This document shows positions 26,303 to 34,351 of a stretch of 64,000 nucleotides of DNA, piece after piece. Origin of the DNA: Nostoc sp. KVJ3. GTDB taxonomy: Bacteria > Cyanobacteriota > Cyanobacteriia > Cyanobacteriales > Nostocaceae. Each line of letters begins with the position of its first letter. Position 1 is the stretch's first letter. The stretch lies in the NCBI RefSeq assembly GCF_026127265.1, contig NZ_WWFG01000002.1, positions 2,604,001 through 2,668,000 on the forward strand. The letters run 5' to 3'. Made by a program: the position numbers and the translations under genes. The notes beneath the pieces are model-generated. The model searched no databases. It was not told where the DNA came from and saw only the letters and a program-made list of their open reading frames with translations.

Positions 26303-26605
26303 CTATTGTCTGACAATATTGATGTACCATTGGAGAGGGCGTAAGTTATAAATATGATCACTGCCCCCTTGAGATTTTGGTATTATATGGTCAATTTCCC
26401 ATCCATAAGTAGATTGACGCTTTCCATACTTGTATCTATTTATCAATCTTCCAAACTGATCTTTCCGCCAGATCCTTGGATCACGGTCTGGAAGAATAAA
26501 ACCCTTTTCCCATACTGCTTGAATTTTAGTTAATTGGGCTGCATTTTGAGCCGTTTGATAGGCCAGCGCCAACGAATAATAATTAGGACTTACATTACCG
26601 AACAT
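26303..26605 (-). CDS. Small HNH endonuclease
   Basis: From ATG 26605 (after AAGGAGAAACCACAAT, a good ribosome site) this is a 100-residue protein ending in an HNH motif: YGWEIDHIIPKSQGGSDHIY, then NLRPLQWYINIVRQ. The D-H pair and the Asn of the second strand are present, but the last Asn/His helix is short, so the nuclease may be slightly truncated. The open frame extends 32 codons upstream to 26701 through a HIP1-rich repeat, which is probably not translated. It is the second HNH gene in a row; the two are not similar to each other beyond the motif. Confidence 0.8.
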   Translation of the reverse strand: MFGNVSPNYYSLALAYQTAQNAAQLTKIQAVWEKGFILPDRDPRIWRKDQFGRLINRYKYGKRQSTYGWEIDHIIPKSQGGSDHIYNLRPLQWYINIVRQ

Positions 26606-26664
26606 ATTGTGGTTTCTCCTTATTAGAGTCAGTTTATAGATTATAGTATATTTGTACTGATAAA

Positions 26665-27005
26665 TATTGGTAAAAAAGGCGATCGCCTGCAAAATTTCCA
26701 TTGTGCGATCACCCTCTCCTTTCTCTGTGTTCTCTGCGCCTAATAAGGTTAAGGTTCGTTAAAAAAAGCGATCGCCTACAAAATCTCCAGTGTGCGATCG
26801 CTCTCTTCTTTCTCTGTGTTCTCTGCGCCTCTGTGGTTTGTTAAAAAGAGCGATCGCCTGTAAAATCTTCAGCGTGCGATCGCCCTCTCGTTCCTCTGTG
26901 TTCTCTGTGGTTTGTTAAAAAGAGCGATCGCCTGCAAAATATCCACAGTGCGTAGGCGTTCGCGTAGCGTCTCCAAGAGTTGCCCGCCATAGGCTTTGAG
27001 GCAAG
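26665..27005. repeat. Tandem HIP1-rich repeat units (about 85 bp, four copies)
   Basis: Units read GTTAAAAAGAGCGATCGCCT, then GCAAAATCTCCAGTGTGCGA, then CTCTGTGTTCTCTGCGCCTC and GTGGTTT. They recur at about 26665, 26755, 26840 and 26915, with two HIP1-type sites each. The last copy runs into GCGTAGGCGTTCGCGTAGCG. Single copies occur at 29160-29338, 30825-30962, 31545-31690 and 32255-32720. Confidence 0.8.
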
Positions 27006-27027
27006 TTTTTTGTGTTTTATTCTGAAA

Positions 27028-27633
27028 TTAGTTATTCAAGCTTTGGAGAAGAATTTCAACAAGCTTATATACGTGTGTTCCTAATGTAGGAGGCCAGTTG
27101 TGTTGAGATTTGGGGTGCAGCAATTTTGCACGATTTGTTGCATCCGCAATATTAGGTTCGTATAAAGATAAATCTAGATTACTACTGTTGTAACTTCCTA
27201 AAAGTGTTCGTAGTCTTGATTTAAAATTCTGGCAAGTTTTATCTTCAGGGTTTAAATCTTCAAAGTGTAGACACAACCAAATTTCAAAACACGGGTTGCT
27301 GACAGCTAAATAATAATCTTTTTGCTTGGCTTGACGACACACCATACTCAAATTTTTTGCTCCCCAACGGTCTACGTCAAGCACAAGCCAGAGCATATCG
27401 TCTTCATTTAAATTATATTGCTCCTTAAAGGTATTCAAGCGTTCTAACACGTATTGGGGAGCAGATTTACTATCATCCCCAGTAGCTAACACTTCTACTT
27501 TGATTCGGGTACTATGAAACATTCCAAAATATTGTTTTTCTGTTTCTTTACCCTCAGTCGCTACTATGAAAAGCTTTGCATCTCTTCGGTCATGCTAACG
27601 ATCCAGTAGTTTAGTTCGATTGATTCTTCCCAT
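27028..27633 (-). pseudogene. rloB: RloB-like Toprim-type protein with an amber codon near its start
   Basis: From ATG 27633 the frame reads MGRINRTKLLDR, a TAG stop at 27595-27597, then HDRRDAKLFIVATEGKETEK and on through the RloB core (DMLWLVLDVDRWGAK with a DxD pair, and AVSNPCFEIWLCLHFEDLNP). That makes 201 codons, normal for RloB. The ATG overlaps the stop of rloA by one base (TGATG), so this is the real start. The next in-frame ATG (27522) would delete the conserved FIVATEGKETEKQYF block. RloB proteins carry a Toprim-like nuclease fold and pair with RloA ATPases in phage defence (AbiL-like). One base change would restore it. Confidence 0.82.
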
Positions 27634-29036
27634 CACTTATGGCTCATCTCTACAGATAAATCTGTTTCACAACCAAACCATCCTAAACTTTGTGGATCTC
27701 CAAAAAAAGGAATAGCACCAAAGCGACCATTTAAGTAACCTTTCTCAATTTTTAGGTCGGATCTAATCTTGAATTCTGCTAAAGAATAAAGGTTGGACAC
27801 ACTCTGCTGATTCTTCTCAACAAACCAAATCTCATCACGTCGTAGTAAATCTAAATCAAGTAGGTTGGTATCGTGAGTTGTAAAGATTAATTGATTACTT
27901 TTTTCTCTACAATTTATTGCTGCTTGTACAAAACATCGAGATAATAAAGGATGCAAACGCCTATCAAGTTCATCTAAAAAGATGACTTTTTCAGTTTCTT
28001 CCTTTAAGAGAAAGAGGCATGGAATAAGATTAATCAAACGTTGAGTTCCTTCTGACTCCTCTTCAATCGTAAAATCAATAAGATGTCCATCTTCATGACG
28101 ATGCTGAGTTTTTAATTGAATCAAGCTTAATTGACCGCCTTCATTCTTGAAAAGGAGATACCGTTTACCTCTTATATTTTCTATCATTGCTACTGAGTCA
28201 TCATCGGCTTCTGCAAGTTTTTCAAGGAAATCCTCTCTTACAGTTTTAGGCATACCTGGAAAGTGTTGATCGAAATCGAGCTCAATTTCTTCAGTACTTA
28301 TCGAATCAATTCCTGTCCCCGCAAATTTAAGAAACTCACTGAGGAAATTTGTAAAAGATTCATTACCGAGTATTCCAATTTCTAAACCTCGATAATCTGC
28401 CTCTGCTGGAATAATAGTTAGTACTTTTCTAAACCAGTTAGCAACTGGAAGTAATGTTTGAACATTACGCTCAATTGCTTCCGTTAAAAAAAGTTGATTG
28501 GGACGAGTTCCTTCTGCAATAAAATCTAAAAATTGTTTACGTTTATCACTTCTACCTTTAAGTACTGAACCATACTCTAGACTCGTTTCTTTTTCTACAG
28601 AAGTGATCCGCTCAAAGTACATAACTTCTTTCGTCTTACCACGAGGAACAGCATAAAGCCATTCCTCAAAAATTTGTTCCCTATTCAATTTAAATCCATA
28701 AGAATATTGAGTTTCTTGATATATAAAAATAAATTCAAACTTGCTGGGCTGTTTATTATAATCACTAAGTTTAAATGGGGAAACAGGAATAGATTTACTA
28801 CTTCGAGTACCTTCTACAACCAGATTTTGTACAAAGTTGACAGCCTCTATGAGATTTGACTTACCTGCTGCATTTGCACCATAAATTGCAGCAATAGGCA
28901 GCAACGAACGTCCTTTGCCTGCTGCATTTTCAGCAAGATGACCTATGTGTTGTTGGTCACTGCTAACCCCTAACATACTGAAGGTAACTTCATCTCTAAA
29001 AGACAAAAAGTTTTGTATGGTTAGTTGAATCAGCAT
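27633..29036 (-). CDS. rloA: RloA-like AAA/OLD-type ATPase (AbiL-like defence)
   Basis: This 467-residue ABC/SMC-type ATPase has Walker A AIYGANAAGKSNLIEAV at residues about 50-65, a signature-like SEGTQRLINL, Walker B KVIFLDELDRRLHPLL and the H-loop QLIFTTHDTNLLDLDLLRRD. The pattern is that of the AAA_21/AAA_15 group used in abortive infection and OLD-like systems. It acts as the sensor or motor with the RloB effector encoded directly downstream (one-base overlap). All ATPase motifs are intact, unlike its partner. Repeats flank the pair on both sides, suggesting acquisition as a cassette. Confidence 0.87.
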   Translation of the reverse strand: MLIQLTIQNFLSFRDEVTFSMLGVSSDQQHIGHLAENAAGKGRSLLPIAAIYGANAAGKSNLIEAVNFVQNLVVEGTRSSKSIPVSPFKLSDYNKQPSKFEFIFIYQETQYSYGFKLNREQIFEEWLYAVPRGKTKEVMYFERITSVEKETSLEYGSVLKGRSDKRKQFLDFIAEGTRPNQLFLTEAIERNVQTLLPVANWFRKVLTIIPAEADYRGLEIGILGNESFTNFLSEFLKFAGTGIDSISTEEIELDFDQHFPGMPKTVREDFLEKLAEADDDSVAMIENIRGKRYLLFKNEGGQLSLIQLKTQHRHEDGHLIDFTIEEESEGTQRLINLIPCLFLLKEETEKVIFLDELDRRLHPLLSRCFVQAAINCREKSNQLIFTTHDTNLLDLDLLRRDEIWFVEKNQQSVSNLYSLAEFKIRSDLKIEKGYLNGRFGAIPFFGDPQSLGWFGCETDLSVEMSHK

Positions 29037-29340
29037 TATTTTTTACCCAAAGTATTCCTATTTTACACTGCTCCTCGTTCCATAATAAGCTCAAACCAAC
29101 GTCTTAGGAGAGAAAATCTCGTAAGTCCTTAATTATTGAGCAATCTCTAATTTTTCCCTCTACAGTTAGTGATCGCTCTCTTCCTCCGCGTCTCTACGTG
29201 AGATAAAAAAGCGATCGCCTGCAAAATCTCTATAGTGCGTAGGCGAAGCCCGCCGAAGGCATCGCTCTCTTCTTCCTTTGCGTCTTTGCGTGAGATAAAA
29301 AGCGATCGCCTAACCTGACTTTATCGGATATGCGATCGCG
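29037..29340. repeat. HIP1-rich repeat spacer upstream of rloA
   Basis: These 304 bases hold copies of the island repeat: AAAAAAGCGATCGCCTGCAA followed by GTGCGTAGGCGAAGCCCGCC at 29208-29262, then another AAAGCGATCGCCTAACC with CGGATATGCGATCGCG at 29298-29340. No gene is seen. Confidence 0.75.
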
Positions 29341-29625
29341 TTAATTATTGATGTGCTTCCCTTCCATATATGCTCTAAGTAGCGCGTTCATCTGCGTCTG
29401 ATATCCGCTTCCTCTTGCTTTAAACCATTCCAAAACATCACTATCAATTCGCAATGTCACTTGTACTTTCTTGGGATTAAACTTTAAACCACGACGCACA
29501 ACACTGGATGCAAACATCTCCGGCGTTACTTCTGAGCAATCTGAAAGGTTAATATCTTCATCCTTCATAGCATCCAACCGTTCCCAATCAGTCTGCGATT
29601 TGTTGGAAATATCTGATTTCTTCAT
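29341..29625 (-). CDS. brnA: BrnA-type antitoxin
   Basis: This 94-residue protein ends in the BrnA ribbon-helix-helix DNA-binding domain: KKVQVTLRIDSDVLEWFKAR, then GSGYQTQMNALLRAYMEG. The N-terminal part (WERLDAMKDEDINLSDCSEV) binds the toxin. It lies downstream of and overlaps brnT by 38 bases (29588-29625), the standard brnT-brnA order. It should repress the operon as well as neutralise BrnT. Confidence 0.9.
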   Translation of the reverse strand: MKKSDISNKSQTDWERLDAMKDEDINLSDCSEVTPEMFASSVVRRGLKFNPKKVQVTLRIDSDVLEWFKARGSGYQTQMNALLRAYMEGKHINN

Positions 29626-29866
29626 TTTTTGTTGACTTCCTTGCAGAAATTATACGTATCAGGTTGTCTTGTTCAGTATGGACAACAGCAATAACTCGTC
29701 CCTCAATTAATCCAAATGTAATAAAACCCTCTTCTCCATAATTAAAACGATCATCTTTAACCGTTACCGTGTCACCCTCAAATACTTCTTCCACATCAAT
29801 AAAGTCGATTCCACGAAGCGTAGGCGTTGGCGTAGCCTCTCGTAGAGAAGGTATCGCTCGGTTCAT
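29588..29866 (-). CDS. brnT: BrnT-type toxin with altered N-terminus
   Basis: The body is BrnT, a small RelE-fold RNase: GIDFIDVEEVFEGDTVTVKD, DRFNYGEEGFITFGLIEGRV and RIISARKSTKNEEIRYFQQ. The expected first strand and helix (pattern: EWD..K...N..KHG) is missing. Its place is taken by RAIPSLREATPTPTLR, encoded by the repeat word TACGAGAGGCTACGCCAACG at about 29815-29860. I infer that a repeat insertion with deletion replaced the original start, so toxicity is doubtful. It is 3 bases downstream of a PIN gene and may now be co-transcribed with it. Confidence 0.8.
   Translation of the reverse strand: MNRAIPSLREATPTPTLRGIDFIDVEEVFEGDTVTVKDDRFNYGEEGFITFGLIEGRVIAVVHTEQDNLIRIISARKSTKNEEIRYFQQIAD
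29815..29862. repeat. GCGTAGGCGTTGGCGTAGCC repeat within the brnT start
   Basis: GAAGCGTAGGCGTTGGCGTA, then GCCTCTCGTAGAGAAGGTATCGC, matches the repeats at 30838-30940, 31605-31660 and 32350-32395 (GCGTAGGCG...TCTCGTAGAGAAGGCATCGC). Here it encodes the first residues of BrnT. Confidence 0.8.
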
Positions 29867-29869
29867 TTT

Positions 29870-30319
29870 CTAAATTTCTTGCCATTCTCTAGCATCAATA
29901 AAAATAGATAGATGTTTTTTATTACTTGTGGCAATAATAACCTCATGCCCATAATTAGCAACTAAAATAGATTGAGATGCCAAAATTACATCACCATCTA
30001 AAGCTTTATTATCTGCTGTAGATTTACCTTGATTTCGGACTTGCGCCCATAACTCTGCTGCTTTCAACATCACTTCTGTTGTAATAGGAAGATAGACAAT
30101 TTCTGACTTGAGTTGATTAAGTTTTCTAATTCCTGATAATTTATTTGCCCTTAACAATTCCCGTCTAATTTCATAATCTATAATTTCTGGTAAAATTACT
30201 TCATATCCTCTCTCAAAGAGTGTATAAAACCATTCTTGACATTGCACAGCTAGAGGCGTTGCTTTTGGATTAGTAATTAATCCCACAGGTGCAGAATCTA
30301 AGATAATAACCTTACTCAT
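29870..30319 (-). CDS. PIN-domain-like toxin
   Basis: This 149-residue PIN-type protein begins SKVIILDSAPVGLITNPKAT (first Asp), has a Glu in ILPEIIDYEIRRELLRA, then ALDGDVILASQSILVANYGH and VIIATSNKKHLSIF. It is likely an RNase toxin. The gene just upstream (30326-30652, six bases apart) should be its antitoxin. The layout resembles PIN/antitoxin pairs common in cyanobacteria. The catalytic Asp and Glu are present, so it may be active. Confidence 0.8.
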   Translation of the reverse strand: MSKVIILDSAPVGLITNPKATPLAVQCQEWFYTLFERGYEVILPEIIDYEIRRELLRANKLSGIRKLNQLKSEIVYLPITTEVMLKAAELWAQVRNQGKSTADNKALDGDVILASQSILVANYGHEVIIATSNKKHLSIFIDAREWQEI

Positions 30320-30325
30320 TCTATT

Positions 30326-30652
30326 TTAAATAGAAATACCTTTCATAGATTCAATAATTTCTAAGGTTTCTTGTTGTTCTTGTTCTTCATCTAACTCATT
30401 CCATAACTCGAATAATTTTTTAATGTTTGTTTTCCTGTCTTGTTGTTTAACGGCATCACTACAATTAATTTCATTGATAGCATTTTCCCATTGATTTAAT
30501 GATGTCTGTTTCAGTGTCACACTTTGACGAAACAGACGTACAAATTGTAGTAAATCTGGGAGATATTCTGCTGGAGTTTGTTCAATTTCTAATAATAAAT
30601 CAGCGCGAGCTGTAGTTGATGATTGTGCTGTGAGAGGTTGATTATTGTTCAT
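30326..30652 (-). CDS. Probable antitoxin of the PIN toxin
   Basis: This 108-residue acidic, helical protein (residues 15-45 include LLLEIEQTPAEYLPDLLQFV) ends in an acidic Glu/Gln-rich helix (LWNELDEEQEQQETLEIIE). The pattern resembles DUF2281-like small partners of PIN toxins, but the sequence is not diagnostic. The assignment rests on its position six bases before the PIN gene on the same strand. Confidence 0.6.
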   Translation of the reverse strand: MNNNQPLTAQSSTTARADLLLEIEQTPAEYLPDLLQFVRLFRQSVTLKQTSLNQWENAINEINCSDAVKQQDRKTNIKKLFELWNELDEEQEQQETLEIIESMKGISI

Positions 30653-30965
30653 AAGTACCTTCCAAGGACATTATTTAATAACACGAGTAGATATTAATTG
30701 GCAGTCATATTATATTTTAGCGTGAATGGCTATTTTAGTTTCAGGGTAACGTCCCGACGCTTAAATGGTATCCAATAGAGCAAGAATCGGTTCCTAATCG
30801 AGGTAAGTATTATCAATTAAGCGATCCCATGCGTAGCGGAGCGTCTCGTAGAGAAGGCATCGCTCTCTTCTGTTTTTCCTCTGCGTGAGATAAAAAAGCG
30901 TAGGCGTTCGCGTAGCGTCTCGTAGAGAAGGCATCGCATGCAAAATCTCCAGTGTGCGATTATGA
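30653..30965. repeat. Repeat-rich spacer
   Basis: These 313 bases contain two copies of CGTAGCGTCTCGTAGAGAAG (about 30838-30862 and 30914-30936) within the island repeat framework (CTCTTCTG...CTCTGCGTGAGATAAAAAAGCG...GCAAAATCTCCAGTGTGCGA). The promoter of the PIN pair should lie near 30653-30720. Confidence 0.75.
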
Positions 30966-31421
30966 TTAATTTGGAAAAAAATCAGAATCTAAGGTTTCAT
31001 CAACAGAAAAAGGATAGTCTTTGGGAAAAATAGACAGAGGAAGACCTGTTTCAATAGATGCTTCTTTTCTAGCGTGTTGGTAACAAGTGTCAAAAACTTC
31101 CATGTAATAGGATTTTAAGCTAGGACTATCTACAAATCCTTCTTGTAATCTTTGACGATGTTCATAGATTGTATATAACCAGCTATTAGATCGGTTCTGG
31201 GGTTGAAATTTGTATTTGAGAAGGTGCATTAAAAGCACTCTAAGATTACTCCTTAAAGCATTTTTCTCACTTCTTCCCATACTTTCAATTTCTTCAATTA
31301 AATTTTCTAACTCTAATTCTAAAAACTTTTTGTTTTTTAATAAATCAACAGTGTATTCTAACCACAAGTGATAATCTTGTGCATAGAGACTATTTGTTTT
31401 AGGAACAGATTGATTGCTCAT
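30966..31421 (-). CDS. DUF29 family protein
   Basis: This 151-residue protein matches DUF29: LYAQDYHLWLEYTVDLLKNK, LENLIEEIESMGRSEKNALR, SNLRVLLMHLLKYKFQPQNR and LSIFPKDYPFSVDETLD. The family is abundant in cyanobacteria, often in many copies near repeats and TA genes. Its function is unknown. It is a single gene between two repeat blocks. Confidence 0.9.
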   Translation of the reverse strand: MSNQSVPKTNSLYAQDYHLWLEYTVDLLKNKKFLELELENLIEEIESMGRSEKNALRSNLRVLLMHLLKYKFQPQNRSNSWLYTIYEHRQRLQEGFVDSPSLKSYYMEVFDTCYQHARKEASIETGLPLSIFPKDYPFSVDETLDSDFFPN

Positions 31422-31544
31422 AATCTTCTCCTTTATGGATATATAATTTTAACATTGTTAGAGGATTTAGCCGAAGCCTTACTAGATTTCTCAATGCAAG
31501 CTGATTTAGTGGCTTCGTTGCAACATCAGCAATAAAATATGTAT

Positions 31545-31695
31545 TCTACCAAGCGATCGCTCTCTTCTGACTCTGTGTCCTCTGCGCCTCTGCGGTTCGT
31601 TAAAAAGAGCGTAGGCGAAGCCCGCCATTCGCGTAGCGTCTCGTAGAGAAGGCATCGCTTGCAAAACCTGTATTGTGCGATCGCTAAATCCCACA
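31545..31695. repeat. HIP1 repeat copy
   Basis: One copy of the island repeat: AAGCGATCGCTCTCTTCTGA, then CTCTGCGCCTCTGCGGTTCG, TTAAAAAGAGCGTAGGCGAA and GCGTCTCGTAGAGAAGGCAT. A short frame across it is repeat translation and not a gene. Confidence 0.75.
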
Positions 31696-31711
31696 AAATA
31701 ACTAATTTGAC

Positions 31712-31984
31712 TTACTTTGGAAAATATCGATAAATATCTTTACGATGTAGCACACGCTGAAATATTAGTGTTTCACCATCAAATATAATCCCGATCCGAT
31801 AATCACCTATACGAATACGATAAATATCATCATATCCTTGAAGCTTTTTGATATTAGTAATTTCTTCAAAGTTAGCTATTTGTGGTATTTCTTCAAAAGC
31901 AAGTACTTTAATCGTCTCATAGTAAGGTGTACTTTTGAGTGCTTTTAAATCTTTAATAAAACTGGATAAATACTGTGTATTCAC
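31712..31984 (-). CDS. relE: RelE/ParE-family toxin
   Basis: This 90-residue RelE-fold protein shows SFIKDLKALKSTPYYETIKV, ITNIKKLQGYDDIYRIRIGD, YRIGIIFDGETLIFQRVLHR and the end KDIYRYFPK, with the Arg and Tyr residues seen in mRNA-cutting RelE toxins. It starts at GTG 31984, overlapping the antitoxin stop by four bases (GTGA). The pair is antitoxin-first, the common RelBE order. Confidence 0.88.
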   Translation of the reverse strand: MNTQYLSSFIKDLKALKSTPYYETIKVLAFEEIPQIANFEEITNIKKLQGYDDIYRIRIGDYRIGIIFDGETLIFQRVLHRKDIYRYFPK

Positions 31985-32208
31985 TCTCTTTCTAATTCGG
32001 CTAATGCTTCATTAATATTTAATGGTATTTCTTGTTGTACTTCCTTGATTGCTAATATCAATCCTTCATCTTCAATCACTTCTAATAAGCGTAGATAGTC
32101 TTGAAAATCTATAATTACTTTACGAATATTACCTTGAGTATCTGTGATTAGTTCTTGAGCAAATGGATATTGATTGATTTTCATTTGGGTATTAGTGTTT
32201 GTAATCAT
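31981..32208 (-). CDS. Antitoxin partner of the RelE toxin
   Basis: From the ATG at 32208 this is 75 residues, with TQMKINQYPFAQELITDTQG, NIRKVIIDFQDYLRLLEVIE and an acidic helical tail IPLNINEALAELERE. The pattern is of the Phd/RelB-like small antitoxins found before RelE genes in cyanobacteria. Frames further upstream (to 32238) lack a ribosome site. Assignment relies on coupling to the RelE gene and on size. Confidence 0.75.
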   Translation of the reverse strand: MITNTNTQMKINQYPFAQELITDTQGNIRKVIIDFQDYLRLLEVIEDEGLILAIKEVQQEIPLNINEALAELERE

Positions 32209-32853
32209 AGAGAATTTGATTACCTTTACATAGTACAAGTATAGAAGATTTTGAGTGGCGATCGCTTCGCTGCGACTTTACGCGAAACAAAAAAAACGTA
32301 GGTATTGACGTAGCCTTTTTGCTGCTCTCTTCCTCTGTGTCTTCTGCGTTTTCTCTGCGAGACGCTGCGCGTTGGCGAAGCCTCTCGTAGAGATGGCGGT
32401 TCGTTAAACCTACTTCATTAGAAATACGTTCCCCCTAGACTCATCTTGAAGTATTGCATTCCCATATCTGCTGTAAGTGCGGTATCTTGGGATTAATTAA
32501 GTAGTGCGTTGATAAAGTGATTGGCTTGTTTTGTAGCGCCTAACCTAACTTTATCATCAAGGCGATCGCTTGCTTTTTATTGAAACGCTTAGGTCAAGCC
32601 AGTCGTAGGCATCACTCCTCCTCTGACTCTGTGTTCTCTGCGCCTAGAAAGGTTTATTAAAAAGTGTATGCGAAGCCGCGTAGCTTGCTTCTTCGTAGGA
32701 GTATGCGTCTACATGAATTGCCTCTACAGTGTGTAGCTTTGCATAAGTCTATAAGTATATAACTTGCACAGAAGTTGTGCATAGCTTAAGAAGGCGGAGC
32801 ATTTTTTCTTGAAATTAAAGTTATTAAAGTGTGGAAAAGAGGAAAAACAATTA
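32209..32853. repeat. Repeat-rich spacer closing the accessory island
   Basis: Copies of the island repeat lie at about 32255-32405 (GGCGATCGCTTCGCTGCGAC, then CTGCGAGACGCTGCGCGTTG and CCTCTCGTAGAGATGGCGGT) and at 32560-32720 (AAGGCGATCGCTTGC...GTGTTCTCTGCGCC). No gene is credible. The last 100 bases hold the promoter of the DUF2079 gene. Confidence 0.7.
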
Positions 32854-34245
32854 ATGACAAACAAAAAAATTATTTCGATTATTGTTTTGAGTACGATAAT
32901 TTTATTTATTTGTAGCAGTGTGCGCCATATTTTATTTCAATCTGCTGCTGCTGATTTAGGAATTTTCGATCAAGGTTTGTATTTAATTAGTCAAGGAAAA
33001 CCAGCAATTCCTTCTTTACTTGGTTTTCATCTTCTCGCCGATCATGCTGCTTGGTTATGGTATCCAATTAGTTTACTGTATAAGATTTATCCAAGTGTTT
33101 ATTGGTTATTTGCTTTACAAGCTTTTATTTTAGCTAGTGGTGCTTTGCCTACATGGTACTTAGCACGTTACGCAGGGTTAAAGGCAGAAAAATGTTTGGC
33201 GGTTGTAATTGCTTACTTACTTTATCCGTTAGTGTTTAATGTTAACTTATTTGATTTTCACTTAGATGTACTTGCACCAAGTGCTTTTTTATATGCTGTA
33301 TTAATGGCGAGATTAGGAAAAGTTTGGTGGTTTTGTTGCTGTATTTTCTTGGTGATGGGATGTAAAGAAGTTTTCGCCCTTACAGTTGCGGCTATGGGAG
33401 TATGGTTGATTTTATTTGAGAAGAAACGTTTGTATGGTGCGATCGCTCTAATTTGTGGCGTTGGTTGGTTTGCGATCGCTCTCAACTTGATCATACCTTT
33501 TTTCGGTGAACCCGCAGCTGCAATCACTCGCCATATTCATCGCTATAGTTCTTTAGGTAATTCTTTTGGAGATATCGCTAAAAATTTCCTCTTACAACCG
33601 CAAGTCTTGTTACAAACGCTTTTTTCTTTGAATAATCTCATTTATTTAATTTTATTAGTAGCACCTGTGTTATGGGGGTTTTCCCTTCCGGGTATAGCAC
33701 CAATGATTAGTGCTATTCCTTGTTTAACAATTAATTTACTGGCTACTCCTCTACAACAGAAAGATATAGTTTTTCAGTATTCTTTACCAATCCTACCATT
33801 TCTAATATTAGTAGTAATTCAAAGCCTTGCTTCTGGTAAAGGATTATTACAAAATCAACGAGGAATTATCTTGTGGTCGTTGATAAGTTTTTTGATTTTG
33901 GGTAAATATAGTTATTTTTGGTCGAGTTATCTTAAATCTATCGATAATTGGTATTCAACAAATCAAGCGATCGCTCAAGTTCAAACCCAAGGTAGTGTCT
34001 ATACTACAGCCGCAATCACTCCCCATCTAACCCACAGAAAATTAATTCAATTTACCAATGCTGATTTACCACAAAATTTAAGTCAATTTGACTATATTTT
34101 ACTCAATACACGCCACCCTGGTTGGCTGAGTAATCAACAATTAGCTTTAAACATAGTAAATCAACTGCAAAATCAATCTCAATTTTACTTAAAATATCAC
34201 CAAGATGATGTTTATTTATTTATCAATAGTCAACCTGGAAAGTAA
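32854..34245 (+). CDS. DUF2079 polytopic membrane protein
   Basis: From ATG 32854 (after AGAGGAAAAACAATTA) this is 463 residues with about ten membrane helices. It matches DUF2079, a glycosyltransferase-like (GT-C fold) membrane family: HILFQSAAADLGIFDQGLYL, HLLADHAAWLWYPISLLYKI, VNLFDFHLDVLAPSAFLYAV and MGCKEVFALTVAAMGVWL. The C-terminal soluble tail (AAITPHLTHRKLIQFTNADL) is typical. Substrate and acceptor are unknown. A TTG 45 bases upstream opens the frame earlier but is less likely. Confidence 0.88.
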   Translation: MTNKKIISIIVLSTIILFICSSVRHILFQSAAADLGIFDQGLYLISQGKPAIPSLLGFHLLADHAAWLWYPISLLYKIYPSVYWLFALQAFILASGALPTWYLARYAGLKAEKCLAVVIAYLLYPLVFNVNLFDFHLDVLAPSAFLYAVLMARLGKVWWFCCCIFLVMGCKEVFALTVAAMGVWLILFEKKRLYGAIALICGVGWFAIALNLIIPFFGEPAAAITRHIHRYSSLGNSFGDIAKNFLLQPQVLLQTLFSLNNLIYLILLVAPVLWGFSLPGIAPMISAIPCLTINLLATPLQQKDIVFQYSLPILPFLILVVIQSLASGKGLLQNQRGIILWSLISFLILGKYSYFWSSYLKSIDNWYSTNQAIAQVQTQGSVYTTAAITPHLTHRKLIQFTNADLPQNLSQFDYILLNTRHPGWLSNQQLALNIVNQLQNQSQFYLKYHQDDVYLFINSQPGK

Positions 34246-34351
34246 AAATATGCTGAATTATCTCAATTATAAATTTTCCAGAAAGTAAATGTTTATTTTA
34301 ATCAATTTCAATTACCAAAAGTATATCTTTCTCGATAAATTCTAATCTCTT

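Noticed and set aside
26606..26701. N-terminal extension of the small HNH protein
   Set aside because: It lies in HIP1 repeat DNA and the downstream ATG has a strong ribosome site.
31506..31694. Minus-strand frame of 62 codons
   Set aside because: It is translation of the island repeat.
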